Part shown: in pieces, positions 53,298-61,434 of the stretch
Position numbering within the stretch: position 1 is the stretch's first letter
Layout: the number at the start of each line of letters is the position of its first letter
DNA from: DATEDA01 sp963754305
GTDB lineage: Bacteria > Pseudomonadota > Gammaproteobacteria > Burkholderiales > SG8-39
DNA length: 64,000 nt
Direction of reading: 5' to 3'
Assembly: GCA_963754305.1 (NCBI GenBank)
Contig: CAVWFR010000032.1
Span: 62,001 to 126,000 of the forward strand
Notes under the pieces: generated by a model
Seen by the model: only the letters and a program-made list of their open reading frames with translations
The model's database searches: none
Told to the model about the DNA's origin: nothing
Made by a program: the position numbers and the translations under genes

Positions 53298-53376
53298 CCG
53301 CATCTCCTACGGCGAAACTCGCGGCCGTGCAGGGAGTCTCCCGAGCTAGGGGTGTGCCCGCGCATCGCAGCACCGG

Positions 53377-54717
53377 TCATGGCTGCGCGGGATCGAAGTG
53401 CTTCGCGAGCCCCTGCCAGCACGTGGCGTAGTCGTGTTGCAGCTCCGCCGCCTCGAGCGCGAACTTCGTCGGCCGGATGACGAGCCGCGTCTCGAACATG
53501 AACGCCATGGTATCCGTGATGCGGTCGGGCGTGGAGATGTCGCGGGTGGACGCCTTCTCGAACGTCCCGGCATCGGGCCCATGCCCGGTCATGCAATTGT
53601 GGAGCGAGGCCCCGCCCGGCACGAAGCCTTCGGCCTTGGCGTCGTAGACGCCATGAACGAGACCCATGAACTCGCTCGCCACGTTGCGGTGGAACCAAGG
53701 CGGCCGAAACGTGTGCTCCATCGCGAGCCAGCGCGGCGGGAAGATCACGAAGTCGATCATGTCGACGCCGGCGGTGTCCGAGGGCGATTGCAGCACCAGG
53801 AAGATCGATGGATCGGGATGATCGTAGCTGGTCGAGCCGATGGTGTTGAAGCGCCGCAGATCGTACTTGTAGGGCGCGTAGTTGCCGTGCCAAGCGACGA
53901 CGTCGAGCGGCGAGTGATCGAGCTCGGCCGACCAGAGATTGCCCTGGAACTTGTTGACGAGCTCGAAGCGGCCCTCGCGGTCCTCGTAACGCGCGACCGG
54001 CGTGCGGAAGTCGCGCGGGTTGGCGAGCCCGTTGGAGCCGATCGGCCCCAGGTCGGGGAGCCTGAACGGCGCGCCGAAGTTCTCGCAGACGTAGCCGCGG
54101 GCAGCGCCATCGGGCAGCTCGACCCGGAACCGTACGCCGCGCGGCACGACTGCGACCTCCTGCGGCTCGACCTCGATCAGTCCCATCTCGGTGGCGAGCC
54201 GCAGCCGACCCTGCTGCGGGACGATCAGCAGCTCGCCGTCGGCGTTGGAGAAGAAGCGCTCGGTCATGGAACGGTTGGCGATATAGATGTGGATGCCCGC
54301 TCCGCTCTGCGCCGCCGGGCCGCCGTTGCCGCCCATGGTGACGAGACCCTGGACGAAGTCGGCCGGCCCGGTCGGGATGGGCAGCGGATCCCAGCGCAAC
54401 TGGTTGGGCGTCGCGGCGGTCGCGTCGAAGTCGGAGGTGAGCCGGCCGTTCTCGATGCGCGCGAACGGCTTGTGATGCGCGCCGGGCCGGATCCGGTAGC
54501 ACCACGTGCGCCGGTTGGCGTGGCGCGGCGCGGTGAAGGCGGTGCCGGAGATCTGCTCGGCGTACAGGCCGTACGGGCAGCGCTGCGGGGAGTTTTGATC
54601 GGCGGGTAGCGCGCCGGGCAGTGCTTCGGTGGCAAATTCGTTCGCGAAGCCGCTCTGGTAGGCGAGCGGCGTGGGCGCGGCCGCGGCGGAGCGCCTTAGC
54701 TGGGTGGTCGTCGACAT
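53377..54717 (-). CDS. hmgA: Homogentisate 1,2-dioxygenase
   Basis: This 446-residue iron dioxygenase opens the ring of homogentisate to maleylacetoacetate. ATG 54717 (MSTTTQLRRSAAAAPTPLAY) has GGGAG upstream. Signatures are YQSGFANEFATEALPGALP, CPYGLYAEQISGTAFTAPR, RTWCYRIRP, WHGNYAPYKYDLRRFNTIGS, PPRWLAMEHTFRPPWFHRN and ASLHNCMTGHGPDAGTFEKA; the His and Glu ligands lie in the last two. With fahA it forms the lower tyrosine/phenylalanine pathway. A maleylacetoacetate isomerase gene is not adjacent. Confidence 0.96.
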   Translation of the reverse strand: MSTTTQLRRSAAAAPTPLAYQSGFANEFATEALPGALPADQNSPQRCPYGLYAEQISGTAFTAPRHANRRTWCYRIRPGAHHKPFARIENGRLTSDFDATAATPNQLRWDPLPIPTGPADFVQGLVTMGGNGGPAAQSGAGIHIYIANRSMTERFFSNADGELLIVPQQGRLRLATEMGLIEVEPQEVAVVPRGVRFRVELPDGAARGYVCENFGAPFRLPDLGPIGSNGLANPRDFRTPVARYEDREGRFELVNKFQGNLWSAELDHSPLDVVAWHGNYAPYKYDLRRFNTIGSTSYDHPDPSIFLVLQSPSDTAGVDMIDFVIFPPRWLAMEHTFRPPWFHRNVASEFMGLVHGVYDAKAEGFVPGGASLHNCMTGHGPDAGTFEKASTRDISTPDRITDTMAFMFETRLVIRPTKFALEAAELQHDYATCWQGLAKHFDPAQP

Positions 54718-54782
54718 GGGGTGCTCCCGGGAGGTTTGCACCAATCGTAACGCCGGTCCCGTCCCGGCGCGCAGCCGGGCGA

Positions 54783-54995
54783 TTGATCGAGCACGCCCGT
54801 CGCCATGCGCTCGGCCGGGTGACCGGGGACCTCGTCGCCGGCATCAACAACGTGGCCGTACCGGTGTTCGATACCAACGGCGTGATGGTGCTCGCGCTCG
54901 TCGCGCTGGGCTACGGCGCCGCGTTCGACCCCGCGTGGCACGGGCAGATCGCCGGCGCCGTGGCACCGCCGCCGCGCGGGTTTCGCAGCGCCTGA
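54783..54995 (+). pseudogene. IclR-family regulator, C-terminal remnant
   Basis: Divergent from hmgA, a frame encodes LGRVTGDLVAGINNVAVPVF, DTNGVMVLALVALGYG and AAFDPAWHGQIAGAV, then a stop at 54993-54995. This is the end of the effector-binding domain of an IclR regulator, where Gly-Asp-x-x-Gly-Val/Ile-Asn-x-Val-Ala is the family mark. The DNA-binding half and most of the effector domain are absent, and the 65 bases before it contain only the hmgA promoter region. IclR genes commonly lie next to hmgA, so it may be the lost local regulator. Confidence 0.6.
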
Positions 54996-55097
54996 AATTC
55001 AGGGGCGTGAAACGGCCGGGGCTAGAAGGGCGGCGCGGCCGACGGTGAGTCATCACCGCCGACCGCGCCGGTACTGCAACTTGCCTGGTGTTTCCGC

Positions 55098-55271
55098 TTA
55101 CGGGTTGAAGACCTGGTACGCGCCCTGGTCGGCGTGCGCGGCGATATAGCTCGTCGCCTCGACCTTCGAGAACGCCGGGCGGGCGTTTTGGGTGGAGAGG
55201 TTGATGCTGTCGGCGAGCACGGCGCCGGAGAAGCCGAACATGGTCACGAGAGCGATGGCGATGCGTTTCAT
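55098..55271 (-). CDS. Small secreted protein of unknown function
   Basis: This 57-residue protein starts at ATG 55271, with AAGGA eight bases before; ATG 55289 has no such site. Residues 1-20 (MKRIAIALVTMFGFSGAVLA) are a signal peptide. The mature part begins DSINLSTQNARPAFSKVEAT and ends QGAYQVFNP. There are no Cys residues, repeats or membrane segments. I know no family. The AT-richer start region and good signals make it a likely real gene. Confidence 0.6.
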   Translation of the reverse strand: MKRIAIALVTMFGFSGAVLADSINLSTQNARPAFSKVEATSYIAAHADQGAYQVFNP

Positions 55272-55502
55272 GGTCCTGGTCCTTTTCATAAAGAAGTTAT
55301 CGATTGATGACTCACCTGCGCTTGCTGGTCGGGGGCGGCTTTCGCCTCCTGTGCGATTGGTCGTCGCTGCACCAGCACAATTACGGGGGTGTGGTCGGTA
55401 CGGATGTGCGGTTTCGACGGCGGCGTGAAGTAGTGCGCGAAAGGACGGGCAGCGAGGGTTTCGCGCGCGAAACGCGGCGTTGCGCTACGTAGTTGCCGCA
55501 AT

Positions 55503-55715
55503 GGCGAGCGGGGTGCCACGCTGCGGCCGGTCGTTGACCGGCTGTACCGCGAGATGCCGCCGCGGCGGCTGATCCCGACGGTGCGCACCCGGTTCGCCGA
55601 CTACGGCGCGGAGCCGCTCGCCTCGACGCCGGAAGAGCTCGGGCGGCACATCTCCACCGAGATCGGAAAGTGGCGCGGGATCATCACCAAGGCCGGGATC
55701 ACGCTCGACCCTTAG
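55503..55715 (+). pseudogene. Bug receptor C-terminal remnant
   Basis: In one frame the sequence reads LRPVVDRLYREM, then VRTRFADYGAEPLASTPEEL and ISTEIGKWRGIITKAGITL before TAG 55713-55715. This is the last 70 codons of a Bug receptor, matching GTPKPVVDRLNAEI...DIEKWAKVVK of the intact copy at 17195. No signal peptide or binding domain precedes it. The sequence from 55272 to 55502 holds no gene I can support. It is the third such tail in the window. Confidence 0.7.
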
Positions 55716-55818
55716 CGCACTTCGGGTGCGGCACGCCTCGCGGTGAGCCGGCAAGCGCCCGAGACGCTCCGTAGGACGGATGCATGCACCCGGTCGCCAC
55801 AGGTGACCGCTCGCGCGA

Positions 55819-55841
55819 TTGATATACTAGTCGCATATCAA
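55819..55841. promoter_or_regulatory. Palindromic operator overlapping the panB promoter
   Basis: Perfect seven-base arms, TTGATAT and ATATCAA, are separated by nine bases. The left arm overlaps TATACT (55823-55828), the best -10 candidate before the panB-like gene. A dimeric repressor bound here would block transcription. The GntR gene two positions downstream is the obvious candidate regulator. Confidence 0.55.
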
Positions 55842-55862
55842 CGGTACCTCGAGGAGGCACGC

Positions 55863-56744
55863 ATGGCCCAGGCGCCGACGCCCGCGGACCGCAAGAAGCG
55901 GACGATCACCGAGATCCGCGACTCGAAACAGGCCGGCGAGAAGATGGTTTACACGTCGGTCCTCGACTACACATCGGCGAAGTGGGCGGAGACCGCCGGG
56001 GTCGACGTGTGCGTGGTCGGAGACAGCCTGGCGATGACCTGCCACGGCCATCCCAGCACGATCCCGGCGACGATGGACATGATGGTGCTGCACGCGACCG
56101 CAGTGCGGCGCGGCGCGCCGAACACGTTCGTGCTCGGCTGCATGCCCTACCAGAGCTACCACACCGTCGAGCGCGCGCTCACCAATGCGACGCGCTTCAT
56201 GCAGGATGCGCTGTGCGACGCGGTCAAGCCGCAGGGCGGCAAGTCACAGTCGCATATCCTCAAGGCGCTCGTCGACTCGGGCATACCGACCGCTTCGCAC
56301 ATCGGGCTCACGCCACACACAATTGCCATGTTCGGCGGTTTCAAGATCCAGGGCCGCACGGCGGACGCGGCGATGAAGATTCTCGAGGACGCGCTCGCAA
56401 TCCAGGACGCTGGCTGCTTCATGCTCGAGTTCGAGGCAGTGCCGGCCAAGATCGCGAAAGTGATCTCGCAGCAGCTCGAGATCCCGACCATCGGCATCGG
56501 TGCCGGAGTGGGCACCGACGGGCAGATCCTGCTGTCGTACGACCTCCTCGGCGTATTCACCGACTTCAAGCCGAAATTCACCAAGCGTTACGCGAACGTC
56601 ACCGAGGTCGCGGTCGCGGGGCTGAAGGCCTACGTGGCCGACGTCAAGGCGGGCACGTTCCCCGACGACGACCACAGCTATGGCGTGGACGACAAGGAGT
56701 ACGAGAAATTCCTCGGGCTCGTCGAAAAGCGCCGGCACGTGTAA
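55863..56744 (+). CDS. 3-methyl-2-oxobutanoate hydroxymethyltransferase family protein (PanB-like)
   Basis: This is a 293-residue TIM-barrel enzyme of the ketopantoate hydroxymethyltransferase family; ATG 55863 has GAGGAGG in front. Family motifs are VCVVGDSLAMTCHGHPSTIP (metal-binding Asp), FVLGCMPYQSYH, GLTPHTIAMFGGFKIQGRT (normally ...GLTPQSVNQLGGFKVQG), LEFEAVPAKIAKVI and PTIGIGAGVGTDGQIL. The classical enzyme makes ketopantoate for coenzyme A. Here the gene sits with a GntR regulator and a catabolic TRAP cluster, not with panC. A degradative aldolase of the same fold is therefore possible. Confidence 0.85.
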   Translation: MAQAPTPADRKKRTITEIRDSKQAGEKMVYTSVLDYTSAKWAETAGVDVCVVGDSLAMTCHGHPSTIPATMDMMVLHATAVRRGAPNTFVLGCMPYQSYHTVERALTNATRFMQDALCDAVKPQGGKSQSHILKALVDSGIPTASHIGLTPHTIAMFGGFKIQGRTADAAMKILEDALAIQDAGCFMLEFEAVPAKIAKVISQQLEIPTIGIGAGVGTDGQILLSYDLLGVFTDFKPKFTKRYANVTEVAVAGLKAYVADVKAGTFPDDDHSYGVDDKEYEKFLGLVEKRRHV

Positions 56745-56761
56745 GGGCGCGCGCGGCGGCG

Positions 56762-57403
56762 GCCGAGACGCTCACCGACCGCGCGTACACGGCGCTCGAG
56801 GAGATGATCGTGCGCCTGGAGCTGCCGCCAGGCGGCGCGGTGTCCGAGGCGATTCTTTCCGAGCGGCTCGGCATCGGGCGCACGCCGATCCGCGAGGCGC
56901 TGCAGCGGCTCGCGCGCGAGCGGCTGGTGCAGATTCTGCCGCGCCGGGGCGTGATCGTCTCCGACATCAACGTCAAGGCGCAGCTCCGCCTGCTCGAGGT
57001 GCGGCGCGAGATCGAGCGGCTGGTGGCGCGGAGCGCGGCGCGCCGGGCGACGCCGGAGGAGCGGAGCCGTTTCGCCGAGCTGGCGAAGGCGTTCGAGCGC
57101 GCTGCGCGCACCGGCGACGACGTGGCGTTCCTGCGCATCGACCGCGAGTTCAACGAGCTCTGCCTCGAAACGGCACGGAACGAGTTCGCGACCACGGCGA
57201 TGCAGCTCATGGCGTCGCTGTCGCGGCGGTTCTGGTACCTGCACTACAAGCAGGCGGCGGACATGCCGGAAACGGCCAAGCTGCATGCCGACATCGCCCG
57301 CGGAATAGCTGGCGGCCAGCCTGACGCCGCGGGGAGAGCCGCCGATGCCCTGCTCGACAACATCGAGACGTTTACCAGGAATACCGTCAGCACCGACTTC
57401 TGA
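56762..57403 (+). CDS. GntR family transcriptional regulator (FCD type), start codon unclear
   Basis: This regulator has about 213 residues. The winged helix is LTDRAYTALEEMIVRLELPP to ERLGIGRTPIREALQRLARE, followed by wing RRGVIVSD. An all-helical FCD effector domain contains VRREIERLVARSAARRA, FLRIDREFNELCLETARN and the C-terminal KLHADIARGIAGGQPDAAGR. No ATG, GTG or TTG exists in frame between the panB-like gene and helix 1; the first is ATG 56804, inside helix 1. Either a base is wrong here or an unusual start is used. It probably binds the operator at 55819. Confidence 0.75.
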   Translation, partial: AETLTDRAYTALEEMIVRLELPPGGAVSEAILSERLGIGRTPIREALQRLARERLVQILPRRGVIVSDINVKAQLRLLEVRREIERLVARSAARRATPEERSRFAELAKAFERAARTGDDVAFLRIDREFNELCLETARNEFATTAMQLMASLSRRFWYLHYKQAADMPETAKLHADIARGIAGGQPDAAGRAADALLDNIETFTRNTVSTDF

Positions 57404-57451
57404 TGCGGCTTGCGGCAGCGCAGCAGAAACTGCTCGACAAGCGGCCGAGCA

Positions 57452-57486
57452 AAGGTATAAACATACGGCTAATATATCAGTACCTT
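57452..57486. promoter_or_regulatory. Promoter/operator region of the hydroxylase-TRAP run
   Basis: This AT-rich island has outer arms AAGGTA and TACCTT. Inside it is an ATATATCAG stretch, which matches ATATCA of the panB operator, and a following TACCT also found there. Both sites lie about 22-55 bases before a start codon with GGAGG-C-CGC-type leaders. It is likely a second target of the same regulator. Confidence 0.4.
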
Positions 57487-57507
57487 CACAGATCGCGGAG
57501 GCCCGCC

Positions 57508-58344
57508 ATGGCAGAGCTCGTCGACCGCCACAACCCGTCCGAGCGGCAGCTCGCGTTTCGCGCGCAATACCAAGCGCAAATTCACCGCCTTTACAGCGGC
57601 CCCGTGCATATCGGCGTGATTTATGTCGTCGGGCTCTCGGTAATCGGCTGGTGCCTGTCGCGCCTGCAGGGAGCGAGTTGGGAGTGGCTGCTGGTGATCC
57701 CCGTGTTCTTCTTCTCGAACATGTTCGAGTGGTGGATCCACAAGTACGTGATGCACCGGCTGGTCGACGTGTGGGCCCTGCGCGCGATCTACGACCGGCA
57801 CACGCGCCAGCACCACCAGTACTTCACCGACAGCGAGATGAGCGTCTCCACTTCGCGCGAGTGGCGGATCATCTTCTTTCCGTGGCGCGCGCTGTTCACC
57901 TTCATGGCGCTCGGAACGCCGTTCGCGATCGCCCTCGGCTACCTGCTGAATCCGAACGCGGGCTACATCCTGATGGTCACGATCGTCGGGCAGTACCTGA
58001 TCTACGAGACGTTCCACTACTGCTGCCACGTGCGCGACAACTGGTTCGTGCGCCACATGCCGTTCATCAACACGATCCGCCGGCATCACTTCGCGCACCA
58101 CAATTTCGGGATCATGATGACGTGCAACATGAACCTGACGTTCCCGATCGCCGACTGGGTGATGGGCACGAGCGACGTGAAACGCAGCCTGATCGGCACG
58201 CTGCTCAACGGGTACAACGAGGACTACGTGCGGTCGGAGCTGAAGCCGACGATCGAGCGCTTCCGCCGCTCCGACGCGCCGGTCTCGCTCGACGGGCCGA
58301 TTCTCGAACCCGGTCGTCAACCCGGTGGTAAACAGCTGGCCTGA
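57508..58344 (+). CDS. Fatty acid hydroxylase / sterol desaturase superfamily protein
   Basis: This is a 278-residue integral-membrane di-iron oxygenase; ATG 57508 has GGAGG upstream. Four or five membrane segments are present. The His clusters of the superfamily are seen in WWIHKYVMHRL, YDRHTRQHHQYF, ETFHYCCHVRDNW and INTIRRHHFAHHNFG. Members hydroxylate or desaturate lipids or other hydrophobic molecules. The substrate is unknown. It leads into the TRAP transporter genes, 35 bases before dctP. Confidence 0.85.
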   Translation: MAELVDRHNPSERQLAFRAQYQAQIHRLYSGPVHIGVIYVVGLSVIGWCLSRLQGASWEWLLVIPVFFFSNMFEWWIHKYVMHRLVDVWALRAIYDRHTRQHHQYFTDSEMSVSTSREWRIIFFPWRALFTFMALGTPFAIALGYLLNPNAGYILMVTIVGQYLIYETFHYCCHVRDNWFVRHMPFINTIRRHHFAHHNFGIMMTCNMNLTFPIADWVMGTSDVKRSLIGTLLNGYNEDYVRSELKPTIERFRRSDAPVSLDGPILEPGRQPGGKQLA

Positions 58345-58379
58345 CCGGTGCGAGAAGTCAACGCGAGGAGGAGGGATCC

Positions 58380-59432
58380 ATGAAGAAACGCGATTTCCTG
58401 AAGGCCGGCGCCGGCGCCGGTATCGTGCTGCCGGCCGCCGCGCTGGCGCAGCAGTCCGGGCCGACCTACACCTGGAAGATGGCGACCGGCTGGGCGAGCG
58501 GCCCGCTGATGGACATCGGCGCCAAGGCGTTCGCCGAGCGCATGGACCAGCTCTCCGGCGGCCGCTTCAAGATCCAGGTGTTCCCCGGCGGCGCGCTGGG
58601 CAACGCGCTCAAGGTGCCGGAGACGGTGAAGAACGGCGTGGCCGAATGCGGCCACACCTGGATGGGCTACGACTGGGGCAAGGACCCGACCACCGTCGTG
58701 TTCGGCGGCTACGCCGGCTCCTTCGACAGCGAGCGGATGCTGCACTGGCTGTACGGCGCCGGCGGCGACGCGCTGGAGCGCCAGTACCGCGACGAGAAGG
58801 ACGGCATCGTCTCGATCCCGCTCTTCATCCGGACCGCGGAAGCGTTCCTGCATTCGCGCAAGGCGGTGAAGAACCTGAACGACCTCAAGGGCCTGAAGTT
58901 GCGCACCGCGGGCGCGTGGCTCGAGATGGCCAAGGACCTCGGCGCGGCGCCGGTTACGACGGCCGGGGGCGACGTCTACCCGATGCTCGAGCGCGGTGCG
59001 ATCGACGCCACGGAGTGGGGGACGCTATGGGAGAACATCACCCCCGGATTTCACAAGGTGGCGAAGTACGTGATCATCCCCGGCGTCCACCAGCCGACCG
59101 CCCCGTTCGAGCTCTGCATCAACAAGGAAACCTGGGCAAAGGTAACGCCGGCGGATCAGCGCCTCGTCGAGCAGGTCGCCAAGCTCGTGACCTACGACAG
59201 CTGGATCAAGATCGGCAACGAGGACGCGAAGGCGCTCGATTTCTACAAGAAGGCCGGCAACGAGATCATCGAACTCGACGTCGAGGTGCAGCGCCAGGCG
59301 CGCAAGATCGGGCGCGACTGGGCGGCGAAGACGGCGAAGGACAACCCCTGGTTCGCGAGAGTGCTGAAGAGCCAGGAGGAGTTCGAGAAGTCGTGGGACG
59401 GCGCCGAGCGCTGGCGGACCATCAAGGTCTGA
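58380..59432 (+). CDS. TRAP transporter substrate-binding protein, DctP-type
   Basis: This 350-residue periplasmic receptor starts at ATG 58380 with GAGGAGGAGG upstream. MKKRDFLKAGAGAGIVLP is a Tat-like signal with one Arg replaced by Lys. The body has TYTWKMATGWASGPLMDIG, GGRFKIQVFPGGALG, the ligand-carboxylate Arg region LRTAGAWLEMAKDLG and AIDATEWGTLWENITPGFHK, which is typical of TakP-like 2-oxo-acid receptors. It delivers substrate to the DctQM permease encoded next. The ligand is probably a 2-oxo or hydroxy acid, by resemblance only. Confidence 0.9.
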   Translation: MKKRDFLKAGAGAGIVLPAAALAQQSGPTYTWKMATGWASGPLMDIGAKAFAERMDQLSGGRFKIQVFPGGALGNALKVPETVKNGVAECGHTWMGYDWGKDPTTVVFGGYAGSFDSERMLHWLYGAGGDALERQYRDEKDGIVSIPLFIRTAEAFLHSRKAVKNLNDLKGLKLRTAGAWLEMAKDLGAAPVTTAGGDVYPMLERGAIDATEWGTLWENITPGFHKVAKYVIIPGVHQPTAPFELCINKETWAKVTPADQRLVEQVAKLVTYDSWIKIGNEDAKALDFYKKAGNEIIELDVEVQRQARKIGRDWAAKTAKDNPWFARVLKSQEEFEKSWDGAERWRTIKV

Positions 59433-59510
59433 GCGGCATCGAGGCGAGCGCAGCGGCCGCGCCCGCGGCCGGCTGCGCTTTTGTTTGCAGGCGTGCCCGG
59501 GGGAAAGTCC

Positions 59511-60017
59511 ATGCGGGGTGTGGTGCAGGCGATCGAGCGCTTGAGCGAGTATGTCGGAGTCTTCGCCGCATGTCTGATCGTCCCGCTGATCCTCGCTACG
59601 TCCTACGAGGTCTTCGCGCGGTACCTGTTCGGCGCGCCGACGATCTGGGCCTACGAAGTGGGGTACACGATCACGGGCTCGCACTTCCTGCTGGGGATGG
59701 CGTTCACGCTGAAGGCGGGCGATCACATCCGCATCGACATCTTCAGCGGCAAGTTCTCGGCGCGCACGCGGGCCATCATCGACCTCGCCGGGTACACGGT
59801 CCTGCTACCGCTGACGGTCTGGCTCTCCGTGTATCTTTTCCGGTACCTGTGGTCGGGCTGGGCGGCGAACGAGAAGAGCGGGCAATCGGCGTTCAACATG
59901 CCGGTGTGGCCGTTCCGCGTCGTGTTCTTCGCGGCGTTCCTGCTGCTCACGCTGCAGATCCTCGCCGAGGTAGTCAAGACGGTCCGCGCGTTGCGTGCGT
60001 CGCCGCGGACGGTCTGA
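59511..60017 (+). CDS. TRAP transporter small permease, DctQ-type
   Basis: This 168-residue inner-membrane protein has four helices. Family marks are AACLIVPLILATSYEVFARYLFGAP and WAYEVGYTITGSHFLLGMAF. It bridges the receptor and the large permease. ATG 59511 is the start. It lies 78 bases after dctP and, apart from the inserted segment at 60021-60104, directly before dctM. Confidence 0.9.
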   Translation: MRGVVQAIERLSEYVGVFAACLIVPLILATSYEVFARYLFGAPTIWAYEVGYTITGSHFLLGMAFTLKAGDHIRIDIFSGKFSARTRAIIDLAGYTVLLPLTVWLSVYLFRYLWSGWAANEKSGQSAFNMPVWPFRVVFFAAFLLLTLQILAEVVKTVRALRASPRTV

Positions 60018-60020
60018 GCG

Positions 60021-60101
60021 ATGGAGGTTCTGCCGCTCTTCATGTTCTCGGTGGCCTCGTACGAACGAGGGGGCACGCCCCCTCATTCAGCGGGAGCCTG
60101 A
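60021..60101 (+). pseudogene. Second, truncated copy of a dctM start with palindrome copy C
   Basis: ATG 60021 opens MEVLPLFMFSVAS, against MEYLPFLMLPVAF of the intact dctM 84 bases on. After 14 codons the frame runs into a palindrome at 60067-60084 (GAGGGGG and CCCCCTC around CACG) and stops at 60099-60101. The two starts match in protein more than in DNA, so they are diverged copies, not a fresh duplication. The palindrome belongs to the family at 24928 and 25353. Confidence 0.5.
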
Positions 60102-60104
60102 GAA

Positions 60105-61424
60105 ATGGAATACCTCCCATTTCTCATGCTCCCCGTAGCCTTTACGCTGATGTTCTTGGGATTCCCGGTGGCGTTCTGCATGATGGTCACCGCGGTGCTG
60201 TTCGGCCTCGTCGTGTTCGGCGACCGGGTCGTCTACCAGTTCATCGAGAAGATCGACGATATCGCGTCGAACTTCGTGCTCGCGGCGGTGCCGCTGTTCG
60301 TCTTCATGGGCTCGATGCTCGAACGCTCGGGCATCGCGAGCCGGCTGTTCGAGGCGATCCACATCTGGACGCGGCGTCTGCCGGGCGGGCTGGCGCTCGC
60401 CACCGTGGTGATGTGCATTTTGTTCGCGGCCTCGTCGGGCGTGATCGGCGCGACCGAGTCGGTCGTGGGGTTGCTCACGATCCCGATCATGCTGCGCTAT
60501 GCGTACGACAAGGGGCTCATCTCCGGGGTCATCTGCGCGGGCGGCTCGCTCGGGACCATCATCCCGCCATCGGTGGTGGCGGTCGTGATCGGGCCGCTCG
60601 CCGACGTGTCGGTCGGCGACATCCTCTACGGGATGACGTTGCCCGGCCTGGTGATGGGTGGCCTGTATCTCGTTTATATCTTCATCCGCTGCGTGATCAA
60701 TCCGTCCTTCGCGCCCCCCATCCCGCCCTCCGACGACGACCCGAGCTTCGGGCAGAAGCTGTGGATCAGCGCCCGCAACCTCATACCGCCGGTGATCCTC
60801 ATCTTCGCGGTGCTCGGCTCGATCCTGCTCGGCTGGGCCTCGCCGACCGAGGCTGCGGCGATCGGCGCCCTCGCCTCGGTCGGCCTCACGCTGCTCTACC
60901 GCACGTTCAGCCCGAAGTCGCTGTTCGAGGCGATCATCAAGACGCTGAAGGTCACGACGATGATCATGACGGTGCTGCTCGCCGGCACGCTCTTCACCGG
61001 CGTGTTCATCGGCGCGGGCGGCATCGCGACGGCGAACAAGCTGATCGGCGACATGCAGCTCACGCCGTGGACGCTGCTCTCGCTGATGATGGCCATCATC
61101 TTCATCGCCGGGTTCTTCCTCGACTGGATCTCGATCGTCCTGATCTTCGTGCCGATCTTCACCCCGCTCGTCAGGACCGCCGGGTTCGACCCGGTGTGGT
61201 TCTGCGTGCTGTTCCTGATCATGATCCAGACCAGCTACCTCACGCCGCCGATGGCGCCGGCGATCTTCTACCTGCGTGCCGTCGCGCCGCCGGAGATCAC
61301 GATTCACCACATGTATCGCGGGGTGGTGCCGTTCATCTTGCTCCAGCTTCTGACGCTGGCCTTCACGATGGTTTTCCCGCAGCTCGTCACCTGGCTACCG
61401 TCGGTGATGCTGCAACTGCGTTGA
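60105..61424 (+). CDS. TRAP transporter large permease, DctM-type
   Basis: This is a 439-residue, about twelve-helix sodium-coupled carrier. Hallmarks are FLGFPVAFCMMVTAVLFG, AVPLFVFMGSMLERSGIASR, ASSGVIGATESVVGLLTIPI, CAGGSLGTIIPPSVVAVVIG and TPPMAPAIFYLRAV. GGAG lies eight bases before ATG 60105. The first twenty codons use unusually many A/T-ending codons (TTT, CCA, GTA, TTG, GGA), unlike the rest of the gene. This may keep the start unfolded next to the GC palindrome. Confidence 0.92.
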   Translation: MEYLPFLMLPVAFTLMFLGFPVAFCMMVTAVLFGLVVFGDRVVYQFIEKIDDIASNFVLAAVPLFVFMGSMLERSGIASRLFEAIHIWTRRLPGGLALATVVMCILFAASSGVIGATESVVGLLTIPIMLRYAYDKGLISGVICAGGSLGTIIPPSVVAVVIGPLADVSVGDILYGMTLPGLVMGGLYLVYIFIRCVINPSFAPPIPPSDDDPSFGQKLWISARNLIPPVILIFAVLGSILLGWASPTEAAAIGALASVGLTLLYRTFSPKSLFEAIIKTLKVTTMIMTVLLAGTLFTGVFIGAGGIATANKLIGDMQLTPWTLLSLMMAIIFIAGFFLDWISIVLIFVPIFTPLVRTAGFDPVWFCVLFLIMIQTSYLTPPMAPAIFYLRAVAPPEITIHHMYRGVVPFILLQLLTLAFTMVFPQLVTWLPSVMLQLR

Positions 61425-61434
61425 GGAGGCCTCG

